In this document: positions 28,217 to 36,784 of the stretch, piece by piece
Numbering within the stretch: position 1 is the first letter of the stretch
How the letters are laid out: every line of letters begins with the position of its first letter
Assembly: GCA_025458085.1 (NCBI GenBank)
Contig: JALOTC010000019.1
Location: 1-42,167, forward strand
Length of the DNA: 42,167 nucleotides
Reading direction: 5' to 3'
Origin: Cypionkella sp.
Lineage (GTDB): Bacteria; Pseudomonadota; Alphaproteobacteria; Rhodobacterales; Rhodobacteraceae
Translations under genes and position numbers: made by a program
Notes under the pieces: model-generated
Seen by the model: only the letters and a program-made list of their open reading frames with translations
What the model was told of the DNA's origin: nothing
The model's database searches: none

Positions 28217-29467
28217 ATGCGATACTCGGGCTTCAAGGTTCTGACCCAAGGTCTTTTCGGCAATCGCGGCTGGAAGCCCGCTTGGCGCGATCCCGCGCCC
28301 AAGGCGGAATATGACGCGATTATCATCGGCGGTGGCGGGCATGGGCTTTCCACGGCCTATTATCTGGCCAAGAACCATGGGCTGACGAATATCGCCGTGC
28401 TGGAAAAGGGCTATCTGGGCAGCGGCAATATCGGGCGCAACACCACCATCGTGCGCGCGAATTATTTTCTGCCGGGCAATTCGGAATTCTACAGCCATTC
28501 GCTCAAGCTCTGGGAGGGGCTGGAGTCTGAACTCAATTACAATGTGATGCATTCGCAGCGGGGGTTGATCAACCTGTTCCATTCCGATGGGCAGCGCGAT
28601 GCCTTTGCCCGGCGCGGCAATGCCATGATCAATCAGGGCGATGATGCGATCCTGCTGGATCGTGACGGGGTGCGCGAGTTGCTGCCCTATCTGGATTACG
28701 ACAACACGCGCTTTCCGATCTACGGCGGTCTGCTGCACCCCCGCGGCGGCACCGCGCGCCATGATGCGGTCGCTTGGGGCTATGCCCGTGCAGCCGACCG
28801 GCGCGGCGTGGACCTGATCCAGAATTGCGAGGTCACGGGGATCGATGTTCAGAATGGCCGCGTGACAGGTGTTCAGACCACCCGTGGCGCGATCCGTGCA
28901 AAAAAGGTGGGCATTGTCGTCGCGGGCCGCTCCAGTCAGGTCGCGGCGATGGCAGGCCTGCGCCTCCCCATCGAAAGTCACATTCTGCAAGCTTTCGTCA
29001 CCGAAGGGCTAAAGCCCGTGATCGACCATGTGATCAGCTTCGGTATGGGGCATTTCTATATCAGCCAGTCCGACAAGGGCGGGCTGGTCTTTGGCGGCGA
29101 TCTGGATTTCTACGCAAGTTACGCCAGCCGCGGCAATCTGCCGATGGTTGAACATGTGATGGAGGCGGGCATGACCCTGATGCCCATGATCGGTCGCGCC
29201 CGTGTGCTGCGGTCTTGGGGGGGCATCATGGATATGTCGCCCGATGGCTCTCCCATTATCGACCGTACCCCGATTGAGGGGCTGTATCTGGACTGCGGCT
29301 GGAACTACGGCGGCTTCAAGGCCGTGCCGGCCTCGGGTTGGTGCATGGCCCATCTGATGGCCACGGGCGAAAGCCACGAGGTCGCACGCCGCTTTACCCT
29401 CAACCGCTTTGCCAAGGGCCACCTCATCGATGAGGAAGGCACGGGCAGCCAGCACAATCTGCATTGA
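28217..29467 (+). CDS. soxB: Sarcosine oxidase subunit beta
   Basis: 416 residues, the flavin subunit of heterotetrameric sarcosine oxidase, which oxidatively demethylates sarcosine to glycine, passing the one-carbon unit to tetrahydrofolate. The FAD-binding motif is AIIIGGGGHGLSTAYYLA (about residues 35-52). The region GGLLHPRGGTARHDAVAWGYAR (170-191) contains histidines where the family carries its covalent FMN; I cannot say which. The C-terminal motif GLYLDCGWNYGGFKAVPASG is typical. ATG at 28217 is the usual family start (MRYSGFKVL). It is the first gene of the sox set; the soxD that should follow is damaged. Confidence 0.97.
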   Translation: MRYSGFKVLTQGLFGNRGWKPAWRDPAPKAEYDAIIIGGGGHGLSTAYYLAKNHGLTNIAVLEKGYLGSGNIGRNTTIVRANYFLPGNSEFYSHSLKLWEGLESELNYNVMHSQRGLINLFHSDGQRDAFARRGNAMINQGDDAILLDRDGVRELLPYLDYDNTRFPIYGGLLHPRGGTARHDAVAWGYARAADRRGVDLIQNCEVTGIDVQNGRVTGVQTTRGAIRAKKVGIVVAGRSSQVAAMAGLRLPIESHILQAFVTEGLKPVIDHVISFGMGHFYISQSDKGGLVFGGDLDFYASYASRGNLPMVEHVMEAGMTLMPMIGRARVLRSWGGIMDMSPDGSPIIDRTPIEGLYLDCGWNYGGFKAVPASGWCMAHLMATGESHEVARRFTLNRFAKGHLIDEEGTGSQHNLH

Positions 29468-29511
29468 TCATGGCCCCAGTTTCCCATTCGCTGCGCCCTG
29501 CCGCGCTGTTG

Positions 29512-29612
29512 GATGCCTCCGGCGGGAGTATTTCTGCCAAGATGAAGCGGCAGGGTCCTTCATCTTGGCAAAAATACTCCGGGGTGAGGCCGAAGGCCGA
29601 GGGGCGGAGCCC
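29512..29612. repeat. REP-like palindromic element in the soxB-soxA gap
   Basis: Two 22-base arms (29525-29546 and 29559-29580) match with one mismatch around a 12-base loop. The core words are GGAGTATTT, GCCAAGATGAA and their complements. It is flanked by GATGCCTCCGGCGG on the left and a G-rich tail (GGTGAGGCCGAAGGCCGAGG, then GGCGGAGCCCC) on the right. From memory, this form is a widespread intergenic repeat in Rhodobacteraceae. Here it lies where the first half of soxD should be. Confidence 0.8.
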
Positions 29613-29807
29613 CTGCACCACGCCCCTAAAGCAGATGCCCCCGCTTCGGCATGGGACGATTATCTGCATAACCGTGACAATCCGGCAGGGGTGACGCAGG
29701 ACCTTTGGTTTCATGAACAGGGCTGCGCCTCCTGGCTTAAGGTCACGCGAAATACGGTGACTCATGAAATCCTGGCGGTCGAGGCGGTGGCAGGGGGGGC
29801 GGCATGA
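29613..29807 (+). pseudogene. soxD: Sarcosine oxidase subunit delta, N-terminus missing
   Basis: About 64 codons remain of a family that is normally 85-100 residues. The conserved C-terminal part is clear: SAWDDYLHNRDNPAGVTQDLW, then WFHEQGCASWLKVTRNTVTHEILAVE. It retains the His and Cys that form half of the zinc site. The N-terminal CPxCG motif, the other half, is absent in all three frames upstream, where a REP-like element sits. No ATG or GTG in frame precedes the remnant after the element. The stop still overlaps the soxA start (ATGA), the normal coupling. The frame is open back into soxB, so a non-standard start cannot be excluded. Confidence 0.75.
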
Positions 29808-32704
29808 GGATCGACGGAAAGGGCAGGGTGGATCGCACCCGCCCGGTCACCTTCACCTTCGATGGCACAGCTTATGCTGGCTATCGCGGCGATACTTTGG
29901 CCTCGGCGCTTCTTGCCAATGACGTTCGCCTTTTCGGCCGCAGCTTCAAATATCACCGCCCTCGCGGCCTTTTGACAGCAGGGGCCGAAGAACCCAATGC
30001 TTTGGTCGAGGTGGTTGGGCCCGCGAATGTGACGCCAAATACCCGTGCCACGGTGCAGGAAATCTTTGAGGGGCTGGTAGCCCGCAGTCAGAACCGCTGG
30101 CCAAGCCTTGGCTTCGACCTCATGGAGGTGAACGATCTTGCCGCGCCGTTCCTGAGTGCGGGGTTTTATTACAAGACCTTCATGTGGCCCCGCAGGCTCT
30201 GGGAAGGACTCTACGAGCCGCTGATCCGCCGCGCGGCCGGGCTTGGGCGGCTTTCGGGCCGGCATGATGAAGGGACTTACGAAAAGGCTTGGGCTTTTTG
30301 TGATCTGTTGGTGGTTGGCGCAGGACCCGCGGGGCTTATGGCTGCGTTGACTGCAGGCAGGGCCGGGGCAGACGTGATTTTGGCCGATGACTCCTCGGAA
30401 CCCGGTGGGCGCCTTCTGTCGCTTGACCCGGTGCCAGACTGGCTGGCCGGAGTTCTTGGGGAACTCGAAAGCCTGCCCAATGTGCGGATCATGCCCCGCA
30501 CCACGGTGACCGGGGCCTATGACAATGGCACCTATGGCGCTTTGGAGCGTGTGGGCTTGCACCGCAAGACGCGGCCCGCACTGCCGCGTGAATGTTTCTG
30601 GCGCATCGTTGCGCGCCGCGCGATCCTTGCCGCTGGCGCTTTGGAGCGGCAGATCGCTTTCCCGAACAACGACCGCCCCGGTATCATGCTGGCCTCAGCG
30701 CTGCAGACGTATCTGAACCGCTACGGCGTGGTTCCGGGAAAGGCGGTGACCTTCTTTGCCAATAATGACAGCGCGCGAGATGTTGCGCGGTCCATGATCG
30801 CGGCGGGTGTTCCTGTCACGGCCATCATCGACAGTCGCGAGGATGCGCCGGATGAACCCGGCACCATCGTCCATCGCGGGGCGGTGGTTGTGGGCGCGCG
30901 TGGCAGGCTTGGCCTGCGCGAGATCACCCTGCGCAAGGGCAGCACCGAAACCCGGATCGCGACCGATTGCCTTGGTATCTCGGGCGGCTGGAACCCGACC
31001 CTGCACCTGACCTGCCACATGAACGGGCGCCCGCGCTGGTCTGATGATCTGGCGGCTTTCGTGCCGTCCGATGGGGCCATTCCCGGCCTGATCACGGCGG
31101 GGGCAGCCAATGGCACCTTCTCTACCCATGGCTGCCTTGCCGCCGGGGCAGAGGCCGCCCGTCGCTCTCTGGAAGCGCTTGGCCTCAAGGCCCCCGAGCT
31201 GGCTCTGCCAGAAGCCGAAGATCGCCCCTATCGCATTGCGCCGCTTTGGGCAGTTCCGGGCAAGGGCCGGGCTTGGCTCGATTTCGCGAATGATGTGACG
31301 ACCAAGGATGTTACGCTTTCGGCACAAGAAGGCTTCCGTTCGGTCGAACATATGAAACGCTACACGACCCAAGGCATGGCCCCGGATCAGGGCAAGAACT
31401 CCAACGTCGCGGCCTTGGCGGTGCTGGCCGATGTGACGGGCCGCGCCATCCCAGAGACGGGGACCACCACCTTCCGCCCGCCCTTCACGCCTGTCTCCAT
31501 CGCCGCGATGGGGGCAGGGGGCCGGGCCGAAGGTTTCGCGCCCCAGCGCTTCCTGACCTCCGATCAGGCCAGTCGCGACCGTGCCGCCCCGATGATCGAG
31601 GCAGGGCTGTGGTATCGCCCCTCCTATTTCCCCAAACCGGGGGAAACCACATGGCGCGAGGCTTGTGACCGCGAGGTCGCGATGGTGCGCAGCACGGTTG
31701 GCGTGACCGATGTCTCCACCTTGGGCAAGATTGACATCCAAGGTCCCGATGCGGGCCGCTTCCTTGATTTCGTCTATACCAATACCTTCTCCACCCTTCC
31801 CGTGGGCAAGGTGCGTTATGGGCTGATGCTGCGCGAAGATGGGCATGTGCTGGATGATGGCACGACCGCGCGCTTGGGCGAAGACCACTGGCTGATGACC
31901 ACCACCACCGCCGCGGCAGGGCTGGTGATGCGGCATATGGAATTCGTCCATCAGGCGTTTTGTGCGGATTGGAAGGTGCGGTTTATCAGCGTGACCGAGG
32001 CTTGGGCGCAATTCGCCGTCGCGGGGCCCTTGGCGCGCGATCTGCTGACCTCGGCCCTTGGCCGCGCGCCGGGGCTCGCCTTTATGGGTTGCGGGCCAGT
32101 CACGATCCAAGGGGTCGAGGGGCGGCTTTTCCGAATCTCCTTCTCGGGCGAGGAAGGCTATGAAATCGCCGTGCCCACCCGCTATGGCGAGGCTTTGTTC
32201 CGCGATCTGGTCGCGCGTGCCGAAACCATGGGGGGCGGTCCTTATGGGATGGAGGCGCTGAACGTCCTGCGCATCGAAAAGGGCTTCATCACCCATGCCG
32301 AGATTCATGGCCGGACGACGGCCTTCGATGTCGGCATGGCACAGATGGTCAGCGCGAAAAAGGACTGCATCGGCAAAGCCGCCGCCGCCCGCCCCGGCAT
32401 GATGGGGAGCGAGCGTGAGCAATTGGTGGGCCTCAAGCCCCTTACCGACAGCCCGATCACCGCTGGCGCGCATCTTTTCGCCCAAGGCGCGGATCTAACG
32501 CGCCCCAATAGCGCGGGCTATGTCACTTCGGTTGGCTATTCCCCCACACTGGCTTCTTGGCTTGGCCTGGCCTTCCTCAAGAACGGCCGCGCGCGGCATG
32601 GCGAAACGATCCGACTGGTGGATAGGTTGCGCGGGGTGGATGTGCTGTGCCTTGTGACTGACCCGGTCTTCCATGATCCGCAGGGGGAAAAGCTTCGTGC
32701 CTGA
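29804..32704 (+). CDS. soxA: Sarcosine oxidase subunit alpha
   Basis: 966 residues, the large subunit that binds NAD and folate. An N-terminal ferredoxin-like fold (YAGYRGDTLASALLANDVRLFGRSFKYHRPRG) is followed by a dinucleotide-binding motif VVGAGPAGLMAAL (170-182). The C-terminal third is a GcvT-like aminomethyltransferase domain that binds tetrahydrofolate (DVSTLGKIDIQGPDAGRFLD onward; GEEGYEIAVP). Length matches the family. The ATG overlaps the soxD remnant stop. soxG follows with an 8-base overlap. Confidence 0.97.
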   Translation: MRIDGKGRVDRTRPVTFTFDGTAYAGYRGDTLASALLANDVRLFGRSFKYHRPRGLLTAGAEEPNALVEVVGPANVTPNTRATVQEIFEGLVARSQNRWPSLGFDLMEVNDLAAPFLSAGFYYKTFMWPRRLWEGLYEPLIRRAAGLGRLSGRHDEGTYEKAWAFCDLLVVGAGPAGLMAALTAGRAGADVILADDSSEPGGRLLSLDPVPDWLAGVLGELESLPNVRIMPRTTVTGAYDNGTYGALERVGLHRKTRPALPRECFWRIVARRAILAAGALERQIAFPNNDRPGIMLASALQTYLNRYGVVPGKAVTFFANNDSARDVARSMIAAGVPVTAIIDSREDAPDEPGTIVHRGAVVVGARGRLGLREITLRKGSTETRIATDCLGISGGWNPTLHLTCHMNGRPRWSDDLAAFVPSDGAIPGLITAGAANGTFSTHGCLAAGAEAARRSLEALGLKAPELALPEAEDRPYRIAPLWAVPGKGRAWLDFANDVTTKDVTLSAQEGFRSVEHMKRYTTQGMAPDQGKNSNVAALAVLADVTGRAIPETGTTTFRPPFTPVSIAAMGAGGRAEGFAPQRFLTSDQASRDRAAPMIEAGLWYRPSYFPKPGETTWREACDREVAMVRSTVGVTDVSTLGKIDIQGPDAGRFLDFVYTNTFSTLPVGKVRYGLMLREDGHVLDDGTTARLGEDHWLMTTTTAAAGLVMRHMEFVHQAFCADWKVRFISVTEAWAQFAVAGPLARDLLTSALGRAPGLAFMGCGPVTIQGVEGRLFRISFSGEEGYEIAVPTRYGEALFRDLVARAETMGGGPYGMEALNVLRIEKGFITHAEIHGRTTAFDVGMAQMVSAKKDCIGKAAAARPGMMGSEREQLVGLKPLTDSPITAGAHLFAQGADLTRPNSAGYVTSVGYSPTLASWLGLAFLKNGRARHGETIRLVDRLRGVDVLCLVTDPVFHDPQGEKLRA

Positions 32705-33230
32705 CCTGATCGCAAAACCCGCGCTTGGCCTCGCCCCTGTGACCTATGGGGCGGTTACGCTGGCTGAGGCGGCATGGACCTCTGTCCATTCCCTCGCGCC
32801 ATTTCCGGGGGGCGAGGCGGGCGTCAACGCCGCGCTCGCGCCTCTTGGTCTTGGCTTTCCCGCGCCGAATAGTTGGACTGCGGGCAAGGATGGCGCGCAG
32901 ATCGTCTGGACCGGCCGAGCACAGGCCTTCCTCATCGGGGCCAGACCGCCTGCGGACATTCCTGCCGCCATCACCGATCAATCCGATGCTTGGGTCACTC
33001 TGCATCTGATGGGGCCCCAAGCGCGCGAGGTGCTCGCGCGGCTTGTGCCGCTGGACCTGCGAGGCGCAAAGGCAGGACAGGCCGCGCGCAGCGGCTTGAA
33101 CCACACGCCCCTCATCCTCATGGTGGAGGGGCCGGAGGCCTTTCGTCTGATGACCTTCCGGTCCATGGCGCGCACGGCTTGGCACGAACTGACCAATGCC
33201 ATGGAAATCTGTGCCGCCCGCCGCGCCTGA
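32697..33230 (+). CDS. soxG: Sarcosine oxidase subunit gamma
   Basis: About 177 residues, smallest folate-domain subunit of the tetrameric enzyme. Family features are the mid-region DAWVTLHLMGPQAREVLARLVPLDLR and the C-terminal FRLMTFRSMARTAWHELTNAME. GTG at 32697 overlaps the soxA stop by eight bases and has a GGGGGA ribosome site upstream. An ATG at 32673 lies within soxA and is less likely. It is the last gene of the set; a hairpin and a repeat follow. Confidence 0.93.
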   Translation: MPDLIAKPALGLAPVTYGAVTLAEAAWTSVHSLAPFPGGEAGVNAALAPLGLGFPAPNSWTAGKDGAQIVWTGRAQAFLIGARPPADIPAAITDQSDAWVTLHLMGPQAREVLARLVPLDLRGAKAGQAARSGLNHTPLILMVEGPEAFRLMTFRSMARTAWHELTNAMEICAARRA

Positions 33231-33254
33231 TCCCGCGCAGACGCCCACGATCCC

Positions 33255-33312
33255 CTTCATCTGTTCTCAAATATCCTCGGGAGGGGTGCGGGGAGGGCAG
33301 ACAGCCCTCCCC
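33255..33312. repeat. REP-like sequence with terminator hairpin after soxG
   Basis: A CTTCATCTGTTCTCAAATAT word followed by CCTCGGGAGGGG resembles a second common Rhodobacteraceae intergenic repeat type. It runs into a 9-base-pair stem (GGGGAGGGC at 33290-33298, GCCCTCCCC at 33304-33312). It lies between the convergent soxG and glyoxalase genes and probably serves as a shared terminator. Confidence 0.65.
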
Positions 33313-33355
33313 GGTTTGGATCAAGGACCCAACGGTCCGCGTCGCAGGATCGGCC

Positions 33356-33784
33356 TTACCAATGCCCCGTATTCGGCATGCTGACCCAAGGCTCTGCCGG
33401 CGTCAGCGCCGCGCCTTTTTGCAGCAATTCGATCGAGATATTGTCCGGGCTGCGGACAAAAGCCATCCTGCCATCGCGTGGCGGGCGGTTGATCAGCACG
33501 CCATTGGCCATCAGATGCGCGCAAGTTGCGTGGATGTCGTCCACCTCATAGGCCAGATGGCCGAAGTGGCGGCTGTCCGATGGCAGGCCCGTATCCCCGT
33601 CCCAGTTATAGGTCAGTTCCACCGGGCAATCGGGCTGACCGGGCGGTGCCATGAAGACAAGCGTGAAGCGGCCCTGTTCGTTTTCATAGCGTCGCGTTTC
33701 TTCCAACCCGAGAAGCCTGTAGAAGGCCATGCTTTTTTCAAGGTCCAGCACGCGAACCATTGTGTGTAAATAGCGGATCGCCAT
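33356..33784 (-). CDS. gloA: Lactoylglutathione lyase (glyoxalase I)
   Basis: 142 residues, cytosolic. It isomerises the methylglyoxal-glutathione hemithioacetal to S-lactoylglutathione. The metal ligands of the family are all in place: His7 (RYLHTMVRV), Glu56 (PVELTYNW), His76 (FGHLAYEVDD) and Glu119 (ISIELLQ). Length is typical of the bacterial single-domain form. The short form without the insert suggests the nickel-type class. It is convergent with soxG. Confidence 0.96.
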   Translation of the reverse strand: MAIRYLHTMVRVLDLEKSMAFYRLLGLEETRRYENEQGRFTLVFMAPPGQPDCPVELTYNWDGDTGLPSDSRHFGHLAYEVDDIHATCAHLMANGVLINRPPRDGRMAFVRSPDNISIELLQKGAALTPAEPWVSMPNTGHW

Positions 33785-33850
33785 CAGTCCTTCCTCCGTT
33801 CCGATGCCCCCATCCTAGCGCTTTGCGCGCGAAAGGCGAGTATGCGGAGG

Positions 33851-35212
33851 TCAGAAGGCCGACCGCAAGGTGAAGCCAAGGCCAAGCGCCTTGCCTTCAT
33901 AGCGGCTGATGTTTGACCGCGTCTGGCTGGCCTCAAGCGAGATGACCGGCTCAAATCCAAGGCGCCCGAGGTTGGGCAGGGCAAGATCAAGGCTGCCTGC
34001 AAGGCTGATGTCCTGCCGCCCTTGCGCGTTAAAAACCCCACCGAAAAAAACAGGGTAATCCCGTGCGGAAAGGCTCACTCTTGCCGACAGCAACGCGCCT
34101 GCAAGAGGTTGCCCATGGTCGTAACCCAGCATAAGCCCGATCCGCCGGTTTTCCTGATTGGCATCGCCTGAGATGGTTTGGCCAAGGTCAAGCCTCAGTG
34201 CCAGACGGCTCCCCTCTGACAAGTCCTGTTGCAGTCCAGCATCCAGAACGAGTGCCGTGGCTGAAGCGCGACCGTTGGCCTGCCATTGCCGCTCCAGCGC
34301 AGCCCCAAATCGGACCATCCGCTGATCGCTGATCGGGGCGATCAGCGCCAGATCGGCGCGTGCGCGATCCGCCGAGGCCACGTCTGCCAGCCAGTCGCGC
34401 CCGTAGCTTAGTCCAACCCGAAGCCCACGACCTTCGCCCAGGTTGCGCGCATGCATCAAGGACAGATCAAGACTTGCCGTCGCGAAATCCGACCCGCGCG
34501 CGTTGGGTGCCGCCGCTTTCGCACGCTCGGACAAGGCGACGCCTCGATGGCGCAGGCGCAGGCCAAGTTCCGTCCTTTGCTGTTGGTGCCCTGTGATCCG
34601 CCAAGTCGCGCCAAGGTTTGACGACGCCTCCACCCCCGGCAGCGCCATACTGGCCGGATCAAAGAAGAACCACGTCGGTCTTCCATCCACCGTCAAGTGC
34701 CGTTGCTCTGACCCGCCATTCACATTTTCGGATGGGCGCACCGCCAGCGAAAAGTCCAGTCGGAACGGACGAGCCGTTCGAAAGCGACGGATCTCGGCGG
34801 CGGTTTGCGCGCGCAACGCAGGCGAAGGGGCCGCATCATAGGCACGGCGCAACCAAAAGAGCGCTTGCATGTTTTTGTCCGCATCCGCCTTGGCCCGTGC
34901 CACAAGCCGGGACGCGGCAAAACGTAACTCCGGCTCTTGTGCCCCGCGCCACGCGCGTTTTGCGACGACTGCTGCCGCATCCGGCGCGCCCGTCACCAGA
35001 CCCACCGCCGCCAGAACGGCAAGAGCCTCGGCATTGTGCGGGGCCTCTTGCAGCGCGGCCAGCGCCAGCAATCGCGCGATTTCCACCTGCCCCACCGCCA
35101 GCGCCGCCTGCGCGGCCCGTGCGCTTTCCACCGGATCAGCCCGCGAGGGGCTAGCGAAAGGCAGTCCGAACGCAAGCAGACAGAGCGCGGCGAACAGGCC
35201 GCGACGGATCAT
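33851..35212 (-). CDS. Slam-like outer-membrane protein (TPR plus beta-barrel)
   Basis: 453 residues. A signal peptide (MIRRGLFAALCLLAFGLPFASPSRA) is followed by an alanine-rich helical TPR-like region (about 26-150). The rest is a barrel-type region with alternating amphipathic strands such as TELGLRLRHRGVALS, GLRVGLSYGRDWLA and RRIGLMLGYDHGQP. It ends in phenylalanine (GLGFTLRSAF), as outer-membrane barrels do. This order matches surface lipoprotein assembly modulators (Slam, DUF560), which move lipoproteins to the outer leaflet. Its ATG overlaps the stop of an upstream lipoprotein gene (ATGA), the expected cargo/translocator arrangement. The family call is from architecture and context, not a profile search. 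Confidence 0.72.
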   Translation of the reverse strand: MIRRGLFAALCLLAFGLPFASPSRADPVESARAAQAALAVGQVEIARLLALAALQEAPHNAEALAVLAAVGLVTGAPDAAAVVAKRAWRGAQEPELRFAASRLVARAKADADKNMQALFWLRRAYDAAPSPALRAQTAAEIRRFRTARPFRLDFSLAVRPSENVNGGSEQRHLTVDGRPTWFFFDPASMALPGVEASSNLGATWRITGHQQQRTELGLRLRHRGVALSERAKAAAPNARGSDFATASLDLSLMHARNLGEGRGLRVGLSYGRDWLADVASADRARADLALIAPISDQRMVRFGAALERQWQANGRASATALVLDAGLQQDLSEGSRLALRLDLGQTISGDANQENRRIGLMLGYDHGQPLAGALLSARVSLSARDYPVFFGGVFNAQGRQDISLAGSLDLALPNLGRLGFEPVISLEASQTRSNISRYEGKALGLGFTLRSAF

Positions 35213-36108
35213 GGCGCAGGGATCGAAGGCTGCGGGCAGGGCAGGGGATCACCAGAGGCACAACGATCCGCGGAAAAAACACCAATTTCAAGGACATCGC
35301 GATTGGTCCGGATCGGGGTCAGTTCCGTCGCGCCGACAACGCCGGTTCCATCTTCGCCGACAAAGGTGCCTCCGGCAGTTCCGGCCGCTTCCCGATCGTC
35401 GAAAACCAAATTCCCGGCAAAACTGCCATCCGGCTCGATCGCAGTGATCTGCAGGAATATGTTTTCCAACTGCTTGTTGGGGTCGTCCTCGGCAAGTTCA
35501 ACAACTTCTCGCCCGTAAATGCTGCCTTCAACCTGCATGTTGTTGAAATCAGCATTCAAAAGGGTGGTGCCCTCTACGCGCGCCGGACGGATCGGGTTAT
35601 TGGGAAAGCCGGGGCCACCGGCATTCGTGCCAACGTTTAGCAATCCAACATACCGTCCGCTGTAGGTCGCAAGGCCACCATCGGTGGGCGCATCAAAGGC
35701 TGTGTTGGCCTGATACCGCGCACCCCAGACCATCTCGGTGAACTGACCGCTGCCAATAACAGTCGCGGTGCCGTCATCGCCCTGAGAATTCGACACAAGC
35801 GCGACGAACAGACGGTTGGAAGACGTTTCCCGATAGGTATAGGCGTTGAAACCGTTGACATCAAAAGCTTCCGCGCGCTGGAACGTGGTGATCGGTTCAT
35901 TTGATGCAAAGCCATCGATCCGGGCGGTCAGCGTTGTGCCGTCATAGGTGACCGACTGAACATTCATCCGAAGCGCCTCGGGGATCGGATCGGTGACTTC
36001 ACCGCCACCATCGCCGCCGCCCTCGCCATCTTCATCGACAAAAGGATTGCCGCCACATCCGGCAAGCGCCAGTCCCATGGCAAGGGTTGCCACGATACGA
36101 AATGTCAT
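35209..36108 (-). CDS. Lipoprotein with TbpB-like domain, probable Slam cargo
   Basis: 299 residues. The signal peptide ends in a good lipobox (MTFRIVATLAMGLALAGC, Cys18). A flexible acidic/glycine-rich tether follows (NPFVDEDGEGGGDGGGEV). The body is predicted to be beta-rich. Its C-terminal part (FAGNLVFDDREAAGTAGG, then TFVGEDGTGVVGATEL) resembles the small barrel of transferrin-binding-protein-like lipoproteins (GxFxG…VVGxxE). The last residues include two cysteines (DRCASGDPLPC). It is translationally coupled to the downstream Slam-like gene, supporting export to the cell surface. The ligand is unknown. Confidence 0.72.
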   Translation of the reverse strand: MTFRIVATLAMGLALAGCGGNPFVDEDGEGGGDGGGEVTDPIPEALRMNVQSVTYDGTTLTARIDGFASNEPITTFQRAEAFDVNGFNAYTYRETSSNRLFVALVSNSQGDDGTATVIGSGQFTEMVWGARYQANTAFDAPTDGGLATYSGRYVGLLNVGTNAGGPGFPNNPIRPARVEGTTLLNADFNNMQVEGSIYGREVVELAEDDPNKQLENIFLQITAIEPDGSFAGNLVFDDREAAGTAGGTFVGEDGTGVVGATELTPIRTNRDVLEIGVFSADRCASGDPLPCPQPSIPAP

Positions 36109-36160
36109 GTTGTGAACCTGCTCGGGTTACTGTGTTTTGCCGATAAGGGTGCAGAAACCC

Positions 36161-36182
36161 CGTCTTTAAGTCAATAAAGACG
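36161..36182. promoter_or_regulatory. Perfect inverted repeat upstream of the lipoprotein/Slam operon
   Basis: The 8-base arms CGTCTTTA (36161-36168) and TAAAGACG (36175-36182) flank AGTCAA. On the minus strand the repeat includes a TTGACT word that could be a -35 element for the lipoprotein gene, about 60 bases upstream of its ATG. No U-run follows, so an operator is more likely than a terminator. Confidence 0.45.
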
Positions 36183-36290
36183 TACCTATGGAAGATTTCT
36201 GATGCAGAACTGCCGCAGGCTGTCTTGGTCGTCGCAGCCCTCGTGTCTTATTCAGGTGCACACCACAGGATATGGGCGAAGCCTTGCGCC

Positions 36291-36653
36291 TTACTCCCGT
36301 CGCTGCCGCCGCAGATGTGCGCGGTAAAGCAAAGGCGCAAGCACCCGCCGGTAAATCCAATCCGTAAGGGGGGCCGCGACGGGAAGGCCGGTCAGACGTG
36401 CCAGCCACCGCAAGCCGGGCATGGCTGACCACAAGGTGCGAAAGGCTGCCACTCCCTCTAAGACCTCTCCGTCCTTGCGCAGATGGAGGCTTTGCGCCGC
36501 GCGATCCGCGGTCAGACCAAAGCGTCCGGCTTCTTCGAGCCCGAGGAATTCCATCGCCAGTCCCTCTTTTTCGGCCCGGCGGCGATAGGCGTCGATTTCC
36601 ACCCGGCAGACCGGGCATTCCGCATTGTAAAGGACTTCGATCTTGTCGCTCAT
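36291..36653 (-). CDS. DCC/DUF393-family thiol-disulfide protein
   Basis: 120 residues. The start IEVLYNAECPVCRVEIDAYRRR carries the family's CPVC thioredoxin-like motif (DxxCxxC type, here with NAEC). A later segment (SLHLRKDGEVLEGVAAFRTLW) matches the conserved second half. A predicted disulfide oxidoreductase fold is known for the family, but substrate and role are not. It is divergent from the helicase gene and upstream of the lipoprotein/Slam pair on the same strand, with 180 bases between. Confidence 0.9.
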   Translation of the reverse strand: MSDKIEVLYNAECPVCRVEIDAYRRRAEKEGLAMEFLGLEEAGRFGLTADRAAQSLHLRKDGEVLEGVAAFRTLWSAMPGLRWLARLTGLPVAAPLTDWIYRRVLAPLLYRAHLRRQRRE

Positions 36654-36784
36654 CGGGCAAAGATGGGCCTGTCGTAGGATTGGGCAAGGGAATGGTGCGG
36701 GGCAGGGTGCCGCAGGCAGTGGCTTGCGAACAGAGCAAGAACAGTGCTTTCCCTTCGCCGTGACCTGCGCTAGTCTCGCGCCCC

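Noticed and set aside
29525-29580. Palindrome as an insertion-sequence end or CRISPR repeat
   Set aside because: There is a single unit with no transposase, spacers or target duplication; it fits a REP-like intergenic repeat.
29409-29807. A 132-residue SoxD using the long open frame that begins inside soxB
   Set aside because: The upstream half has no SoxD similarity, encodes the repeat, and would start deep within soxB without a ribosome site.
30695-32485. 596-codon minus-strand open frame
   Set aside because: It is antisense to soxA, with no recognisable domains; a shadow of high-GC codon bias.
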